In this document: one piece after another, positions 59,856-64,000 of the stretch | Position numbering within the stretch: the first letter of the stretch is position 1 | How the letters are laid out: the number at the start of each line of letters is the position of its first letter | Source of the DNA: Streptomyces sp. Q6 | GTDB taxonomy: Bacteria; Actinomycetota; Actinomycetes; Streptomycetales; Streptomycetaceae | Direction of reading: 5' to 3' | Assembly: GCF_036967205.1 (NCBI RefSeq) | Contig: NZ_CP146022.1 | Span: 4,588,001 to 4,652,000, forward strand | DNA length: 64,000 nucleotides | Position numbers and translations under genes: made by a program | The notes under the pieces: generated by a model | The model's input: only the letters and a program-made list of their open reading frames with translations | The model's database searches: none | Told to the model about the DNA's origin: nothing

Positions 59856-60467
59856 TTACAGCTCCGCCAGCACCTGCCCCCATGCCCGCAGTACATGCGA
59901 ACGCCAACCACCGTCCATGATCTTCCGGGCGATCAGCTGTGCGGGATCGTCCGGGTCGAATCCCTCGTGCACAAGGATGAGACGCGTCCCACGCCCTTCC
60001 GGCTCCAGATTCCAAGTGATCGTCCAGTCCGCCGAGTTGGCGGGGGAGCGGTCGGACCACCGGACGCTGAGCATCCGTTCCTCCTCGTAGGAGAGGACCT
60101 CGACGTCGACGGTTCCGGAGAAGTTCGTGTTCGGCCGCGGTACGGACGTCATCGCGTACCGGTGTCCGACGCGCAGCCGGAAGTCCTCGCCGCCCGGCAT
60201 CATCCAGCGGGCGATCAGCTCGGGTTCCGTCAGCGCGCGCCACACCTTGGCGGGCGGGTGCGGGAAGAAGTGGTCGACGGTGATGGTGGTGAGGTCGTGC
60301 CCATCGAGGTCGTCGGGATCGCTGGGGCCGCCGGACTCATTGGAGCTGCCCGGATCAATGGGGCCGCCGGACTCATTGGAGCTGCCCGGATCAATGGGGC
60401 CGCCGGGCTCACTGGAGCTGCCCGGATCAATGGGGTCGCTGGGACTGCTGGGGTTCTCGGGGCTCAT
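59856..60467 (-). CDS. SRPBCC (AHSA1/START-like) protein with 12-residue repeats
   Basis: 203 residues. About 60-200 is an SRPBCC domain of the AHSA1 type (VDHFFPHPPAKVWRALTEPELIARWMMPG, VLSYEEERMLSVRW, GWRSHVLRAWGQVL). Such domains bind hydrophobic ligands. The first 50 residues are repeats of PIDPGSSNESGG encoded by 36-bp units. It overlaps the preceding ArsR gene by 4 bases; this ArsR-SRPBCC pair is a common operon in actinobacteria. Ligand unknown. Confidence 0.88.
   Translation of the reverse strand: MSPENPSSPSDPIDPGSSSEPGGPIDPGSSNESGGPIDPGSSNESGGPSDPDDLDGHDLTTITVDHFFPHPPAKVWRALTEPELIARWMMPGGEDFRLRVGHRYAMTSVPRPNTNFSGTVDVEVLSYEEERMLSVRWSDRSPANSADWTITWNLEPEGRGTRLILVHEGFDPDDPAQLIARKIMDGGWRSHVLRAWGQVLAEL
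60335..60442 (-). repeat. Three in-frame 36-bp repeats
   Basis: Units begin at 60335, 60371 and 60407. The first two differ by one base; the third has about six changes. Each codes 12 residues (PIDPGSSNESGG or close) at the N-terminus of the SRPBCC protein. Confidence 0.95.
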
Positions 60468-60829
60468 GAGGCGCCATCGTCGGGCATGGCGTCGAGCACG
60501 TCGCCGAGGCTCCTCAGCTTCTGCCGCCAGAACCGCTCATAGGGGTGCAGCCAGTCCTGCACGTCGGCGAGCGGCGCGGCCTCCAGGCGGTAGATGCGCT
60601 GCCGGCCGGCCCGCTCCTCGCTCACCAGACCGGCCTCCCGCAACACCTTGAGATGCTCCGAGAGGCTCGGGCGCGCCATGTCGAACCGGTCGGCGATGGC
60701 CTGCACCGGCTGCGGCCCCGTCTCGCGCAGCAGGCGCAGGACCTCGCGACGGGTGCCGTTCGCGAGCGCGGCGAAGACGCGGTCCTGCCCGGCGGCGGAC
60801 TCGGGTGTGCTCGCGCGCGCGAGTGGCAT
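60464..60829 (-). CDS. ArsR-type winged-helix regulator
   Basis: 121 residues. The ArsR fold is clear: RVFAALANGTRREVLRLLRETGPQPVQAIADRFDMARPSLSEHLKVLREAGLVSEERAGRQRIYRLEAAPLADVQDWL. No metal-binding cysteines are present. The WLHPYERFWRQKLRSLGDVLD tail is typical of ArsR regulators paired with SRPBCC proteins. It is the first gene of the two-gene operon, 6 bases after the VOC gene stop. Confidence 0.92.
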   Translation of the reverse strand: MPLARASTPESAAGQDRVFAALANGTRREVLRLLRETGPQPVQAIADRFDMARPSLSEHLKVLREAGLVSEERAGRQRIYRLEAAPLADVQDWLHPYERFWRQKLRSLGDVLDAMPDDGAS

Positions 60830-60834
60830 GGCGG

Positions 60835-61212
60835 TCAGCGCCCTTCCTTCTCCGTGATCAGCATCAGACCGTTGCCGTCCGGGTCGCGGAAGCCGGCCAT
60901 CCGGCCCCAGGGCAGCTCGTCGGGTCCGGTGACCTCGACCCCGGCCGCGGCCAGTCGCGCGCAGTCGGCGTCGACATCGGTCGTCACCAACATGATCCCC
61001 TGCGCCGTACCGGGCACGAAAGTGCCCATCCCGGGCCCGGAGAGCGTGAAGACGGTCTGCGCCCCGGCCGGAGCGACCTGGAGCCAGCGGCCCGGCGGCA
61101 TCTCCCGGTCGACCCGGACCTCGAAGCCGAGCACGTCCGTGTAGAAGCGCAGCGCGCGGTCCTGGTCCGTGACGGGGAGGGTGACGAAGGAGGCGTGCGT
61201 GATGGTGGTCAT
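60835..61212 (-). CDS. VOC-family (glyoxalase/dioxygenase-like) protein
   Basis: 125 residues covering one VOC fold, with the first strand motif THASFVTLPVTDQDRALRFYTDVLGFEV and the DPDGNGLML end. Ligands for a metal (His in THASF, Glu at the C-terminal ITEKEGR) are roughly placed, so it may be active or a binding protein. ATG at 61212 has GGAG just upstream; a GTG at 61221 is possible. It heads a three-gene operon with the ArsR and SRPBCC genes and is divergent from a PadR regulator across shared repeats. Confidence 0.85.
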   Translation of the reverse strand: MTTITHASFVTLPVTDQDRALRFYTDVLGFEVRVDREMPPGRWLQVAPAGAQTVFTLSGPGMGTFVPGTAQGIMLVTTDVDADCARLAAAGVEVTGPDELPWGRMAGFRDPDGNGLMLITEKEGR

Positions 61213-61226
61213 GCGCTCCACGATAG

Positions 61227-61268
61227 GTAGGGTTTTCCCTACGCGTCAAACGTAGGGGATTGCCTACG
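61227..61268. promoter_or_regulatory. Operator array in the VOC/PadR divergent promoter
   Basis: GTAGGG-TTTT-CCCTAC is a perfect 16-bp palindrome at 61227-61242. CCCTACG at 61237-61243 and CGTAGGG at 61251-61257 form a second dyad, and CCTACG recurs at 61263-61268. Four copies of one half-site between divergent genes point to cooperative binding by a dimeric regulator, most simply the PadR protein at 61310. Confidence 0.65.
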
Positions 61269-61309
61269 CGTGCTGTTCCGGTGATCAGGCAGGCCATAGT
61301 CTGGGACGC

Positions 61310-61921
61310 ATGTCAACGATCCGGCTCCTGGTGCTCGGTGCCGTACGCCAGCACGGCCGCGCCCACGGCTACCAGGTGCGCGCCGACCTGGAGTACTGGG
61401 GCGCGCACCAGTGGTCGAACGCGAAGCCCGGGTCGGTGTACCACGCGCTCAAGGCGATGGCGAAGCAAGGACTGCTGCGCGCCCACGAGACGGCGCCCTC
61501 CCCGGCCGGCGGCCCGCCGCGCACCGAGTACGAGCTCACGGAGCAGGGCAGGCAGGAGTACCTGGACCTGGTCCGCGCGGCGCTGACCTCGTACGACCAG
61601 CGGCCCGACAACCTCGCGGCGGCCCTCGGCTGCATGGTCGACCTGCCGCGCGAGGAGGTCGTGGCCCTGCTGGAGGAGCGGGTGCGCCGCGTCGAGGAGT
61701 GGCGGCGCTCGGTCACCGAGTACTACACGCCGGCGGAGGGCCCCGAACAGCTGGGCCACATCGGCGAGATCATGAACTACTGGGTCCACTCGGCCGACAG
61801 CGGCGCGGAGTGGACCTGCTCCCTGATCGCCCGCGTCAAGGCCGGCGCGTACACCTTCGCCGGGGAGGGCGAGCCGCTCGTGGGCGTCCTCGCGGAGGGC
61901 GAGAAGAACCCGTACGCGTAG
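61310..61921 (+). CDS. PadR-family transcriptional regulator
   Basis: 203 residues. The N-terminal winged helix (LLVLGAVRQHGRAHGYQVRADLEYWGAHQWSNAKPGSVYHALKAMAKQGLL, then TEYELTEQGRQEY) is PadR-like. The C-terminal helical domain (about 95-175) should mediate dimerisation and ligand binding. TAGTCT about 10 bases upstream suggests a leaderless transcript. It probably represses itself and the divergent VOC gene through the half-site array. Confidence 0.9.
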   Translation: MSTIRLLVLGAVRQHGRAHGYQVRADLEYWGAHQWSNAKPGSVYHALKAMAKQGLLRAHETAPSPAGGPPRTEYELTEQGRQEYLDLVRAALTSYDQRPDNLAAALGCMVDLPREEVVALLEERVRRVEEWRRSVTEYYTPAEGPEQLGHIGEIMNYWVHSADSGAEWTCSLIARVKAGAYTFAGEGEPLVGVLAEGEKNPYA

Positions 61922-61928
61922 CGGCGCC

Positions 61929-63356
61929 CTAGTGGTGGAAGCCGGTCGCCGCGTCCCGGTCGTGGGTGAACGGGTGCGGCTGGCGCCGCAGTTCGGGCAG
62001 CAGCTGGGACAGGTCGTCGATCAGCAGGTGCGCGAGGTCGGACGAGAAGCCGTTGCGGCACACCACGCGCAGCACCGACAGATCCTCCCGGTGCGCGGGG
62101 AACGTGTACGCGGGCACCAGCCAGCCGCGCTCCCGCAGCCGCCGTGACACGTCGAAGACGTCGTACGCGCTCACGTCCGGCGCGGTCGTGAACGCGAAGA
62201 CCGGCAGCTCGTCGCCCCGGGTGAGGAGCCGGAAGTCGCCGAGCGCCTCGATCCGCTCGGCGAGGCCGCGCGCCACGTCCCGCGTGGCCTGCTGCACGGC
62301 GCGGTAGCCCTCGCGGCCCAGCCGCAGGAACGTGTAGTACTGCGCGACGACCTGGGCCCCGGGGCGCGAGAAGTTGAGGGCGAAGGTCGGCATGTCGCCG
62401 CCCAAGTAGTTGACGCGGAAGACCAGTTCCTCGGGGAGCGCGTCCGTGTCGCGCCACAGCGCCCAGCCCACGCCCGGGTAGACGAGGCCGTACTTGTGGC
62501 CCGACGTGTTGATGGAGGCGACCCGCGGCAGCCGGAAGTCCCAGACGAGGTCCGGGTCGAGGAACGGCGCGACCATCGCGCCCGACGCCCCGTCCACGTG
62601 CACCGGGATGTCGAGCCCGGTCTGCTCCTGGAGGGTGTCGAGCGCCGCGCACAGGTCGGCGATCGGCTCGTACGACCCGTCGAAGGTGGAGCCGAGGATG
62701 CCGACGACGCCGATCGTGTTCTCGTCGCACAGCTCGGCGGCCGCGGCCGGGTCCAGATGGAAGCGGTCGCCCTCCATCGGCACCTGGCGCGCCTCCACCT
62801 CCCAGAAGTTGCAGAACTTCTCCCAGCAGACCTGCACGTTCACGCCCATGACGAGGTTGGGCCGGGCGTCGCGCGAGGGGTAGCGGTCGGCGTTCTTCCG
62901 CGCCCAGCGCCGCTTGAGCGCCATGCCCGCGAGCATGCACGCCTCGCTCGACCCGGTCGTCGAACAGCCCACGGCGGTCGTCGGATCGGGCGCGTTCCAC
63001 AGGTCGGCGAGCATCGCCACGCACCGGCGCTCCAGCTCGGCCGTCCGCGGGTACTCGTCCTTGTCGATCATGTTCTTGTCCCGGCACTCACCCATCAGGA
63101 CACCGGCCTGCGGTTCCATCCAGGTGGTGACGAAGGTGGCCAGGTTCAGGCGCGCGTTGCCGTCCAGCATCAGCTCGTCGCGGACCAGCTGGTACGCGGT
63201 CGTGGGCGCGAGCGGGCCGTCGGGCAGGCGGTGCTTGGGCGGCGCGTCCGTCATCCCGGCCGCGGGGTTCGCCTCGCCGTAGAAGGGATTGACGGCGACG
63301 GGCCGTTCGTCCGGCTTGCCGTACCGGTCCGCGGGGCTCTGGTGCAGCGGTGACAT
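61929..63356 (-). CDS. gadB: Glutamate decarboxylase
   Basis: 475 residues, a type II PLP-dependent decarboxylase. Substrate- and PLP-binding segments include GCSTTGSSEACMLAGMALKRRW and VHVDGASGAMVAPFL, and the PLP Lys is 288 in INTSGHKYGLVYPG. The N-terminal LPDGPLAPTTAYQLVRDELMLDGNARLNLATFVTTWMEPQA is characteristic of bacterial GadB. It converts glutamate plus H+ to GABA plus CO2, consuming protons. The gene is 40 bases downstream of a ClC gene, likely an operon. Start by fit to family and GGAGTC. Confidence 0.95.
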   Translation of the reverse strand: MSPLHQSPADRYGKPDERPVAVNPFYGEANPAAGMTDAPPKHRLPDGPLAPTTAYQLVRDELMLDGNARLNLATFVTTWMEPQAGVLMGECRDKNMIDKDEYPRTAELERRCVAMLADLWNAPDPTTAVGCSTTGSSEACMLAGMALKRRWARKNADRYPSRDARPNLVMGVNVQVCWEKFCNFWEVEARQVPMEGDRFHLDPAAAAELCDENTIGVVGILGSTFDGSYEPIADLCAALDTLQEQTGLDIPVHVDGASGAMVAPFLDPDLVWDFRLPRVASINTSGHKYGLVYPGVGWALWRDTDALPEELVFRVNYLGGDMPTFALNFSRPGAQVVAQYYTFLRLGREGYRAVQQATRDVARGLAERIEALGDFRLLTRGDELPVFAFTTAPDVSAYDVFDVSRRLRERGWLVPAYTFPAHREDLSVLRVVCRNGFSSDLAHLLIDDLSQLLPELRRQPHPFTHDRDAATGFHH

Positions 63357-63396
63357 GGCCGAGACTCCTTTGCGTACGAGACTGGGGGCGGTGGCG

Positions 63397-64000
63397 TCAG
63401 CGCAACGCCGTACCGTCCTCCGACAGTTGCATCTGCGGGCGTCCCGTCACCAGGAGCCAGGCGGGCAGAGATGCGATGCACATGAGGGCGATGATCGCGG
63501 GCGACGCGACGAGGACGGCGGCCGTGAAGAGGCTCACCCAGCCGGAGCGGGTGACGGCCAGCAGCACGCCGAGCACGCCGGCCGCGACCCCGACCGACGC
63601 GTTCACGTCCGGCACGAGCGCGTGCGCGAACAGGCCGAAGGCGGCGCCCACGAACACCGCCGGGAAGATCCGGCCGCCCCGGAACCCGCAGGAGGCGGCG
63701 ATCAGCAGCGCCGCCAGCTTCACCACGGCCAGCAGCGCGAAGGACCCGGCCGACCGCCCGTCCGGGTGCGCGGCGATCTCCTTGACCTCCTCCAGGCCCT
63801 TGAAGAGCGTCAGTTCGCCGCCCAGCACGCCGAGCAGGCCGAGCACGAGCCCGCCGACGGGCAGCATCAGCATCGGGTGGCCGAGCCGGCGGAAGGCGCC
63901 GTGCACGTACGGGAACGCGTACACGGCGACCATCGTGAGGGCGGCCGCCGCGCACGCGACGACGATCGACGCGAGCAGATCGCGCCAGCCCGGGTCGCCG
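63397..64000 (-). CDS. ClC-family chloride channel/transporter, C-terminal part
   Basis: At least 201 residues of a protein whose start is beyond the window. Several membrane helices are visible. ASCGFRGGRIFPAVFVGAAFG corresponds to the ClC pore motif GxFxP (GRIFP) after the GG turn, and AVTRSGWVSLFTAAVLVASPAIIALMCIASLPAWLL is the C-terminal helix pair. In E. coli the ClC antiporter supports glutamate-decarboxylase acid resistance by dissipating charge; the same partnership with the downstream gadB is inferred from position. The motif differs from eukaryotic GKxGPxxH forms, as expected for bacteria. Confidence 0.88.
   Translation of the reverse strand, partial: GDPGWRDLLASIVVACAAAALTMVAVYAFPYVHGAFRRLGHPMLMLPVGGLVLGLLGVLGGELTLFKGLEEVKEIAAHPDGRSAGSFALLAVVKLAALLIAASCGFRGGRIFPAVFVGAAFGLFAHALVPDVNASVGVAAGVLGVLLAVTRSGWVSLFTAAVLVASPAIIALMCIASLPAWLLVTGRPQMQLSEDGTALR

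Overview
The window is about 72% GC, with strong G/C at third codon positions, GTG/TTG and leaderless starts, and Streptomyces marker genes (bldG, ssd, a thymidylate kinase fused to a membrane domain, lysine-rich TopA). It is chromosomal Streptomyces DNA. Positions 1-36158 look like conserved core; as I recall, the order matches the S. coelicolor SCO3540-SCO3563 neighbourhood.

Layout. 1-9 kb: the start of acsA with a DasR-like box, an ECF sigma factor with a frameshifted membrane partner, a SulP transporter fused to a carbonic anhydrase, a deacetylase-like lipoprotein, a CooC/MinD-like ATPase divergent from a degenerate Fic-fold protein, and a HAD phosphatase. 8.9-9.1 kb holds a possible leaderless 21-residue peptide gene ending in two stacked hairpins. 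9.4-14.6 kb is a Tad/Flp pilus-type locus (ssd, tadA, a frameshifted tadB, tadC, a DUF4244 pilin-like gene, two TadE-like genes). 14.6-18.1 kb has an MrfA/YprA-like helicase divergent from bldG and apgA. 18.5-35.9 kb carries H+-pyrophosphatase, a lipoprotein, a methyltransferase, a TM2/DUF2752/TM2 membrane cluster, topA, tmk, a GNAT enzyme, holB and a secreted peptidase. A tRNA-Thr follows.

36.2-38.9 kb, just 3' of the tRNA, is a lower-GC accessory patch: small membrane and secreted proteins, a translationally coupled pair of small ORFs, and a predicted phosphorothioate-DNA-targeting HNH endonuclease. 39-53.9 kb is variable: a SigE-like ECF sigma factor with a membrane partner, a stand-alone family A DNA polymerase, a nitrilase-fold hydrolase, a Tat-exported class A beta-lactamase, truncated remnants of an Lrp regulator and a membrane protein, an HxlR regulator with its NAD(P)-binding neighbour, DUF2786, a Gfo/Idh oxidoreductase, an ArsR regulator, a broken FUSC exporter and a lipoprotein. 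54-56.2 kb is a zinc-starvation cluster: zinc-free paralogues of S14, L28, L33 and L31 plus a CobW-like protein around a Zur-type palindrome. 56.2-64 kb has an aldehyde dehydrogenase, a WhiJ-like set (XRE, ATPase, DUF397), an SRPBCC/ArsR pair, a VOC protein and PadR regulator sharing operator repeats, and a glutamate decarboxylase beside a ClC channel, plausibly an acid-stress pair.

Two features run through the window. First, short tandem repeats (6-15 bp units, plus 36-bp ones) are unusually frequent at gene edges and sometimes enter coding sequence. Second, three genes (1011-1687, tadB and FUSC) need six single-base insertions to read through. Every shift is in the same direction and most lie in C or G runs, so consensus-sequence error must be ruled out before calling these pseudogenes.
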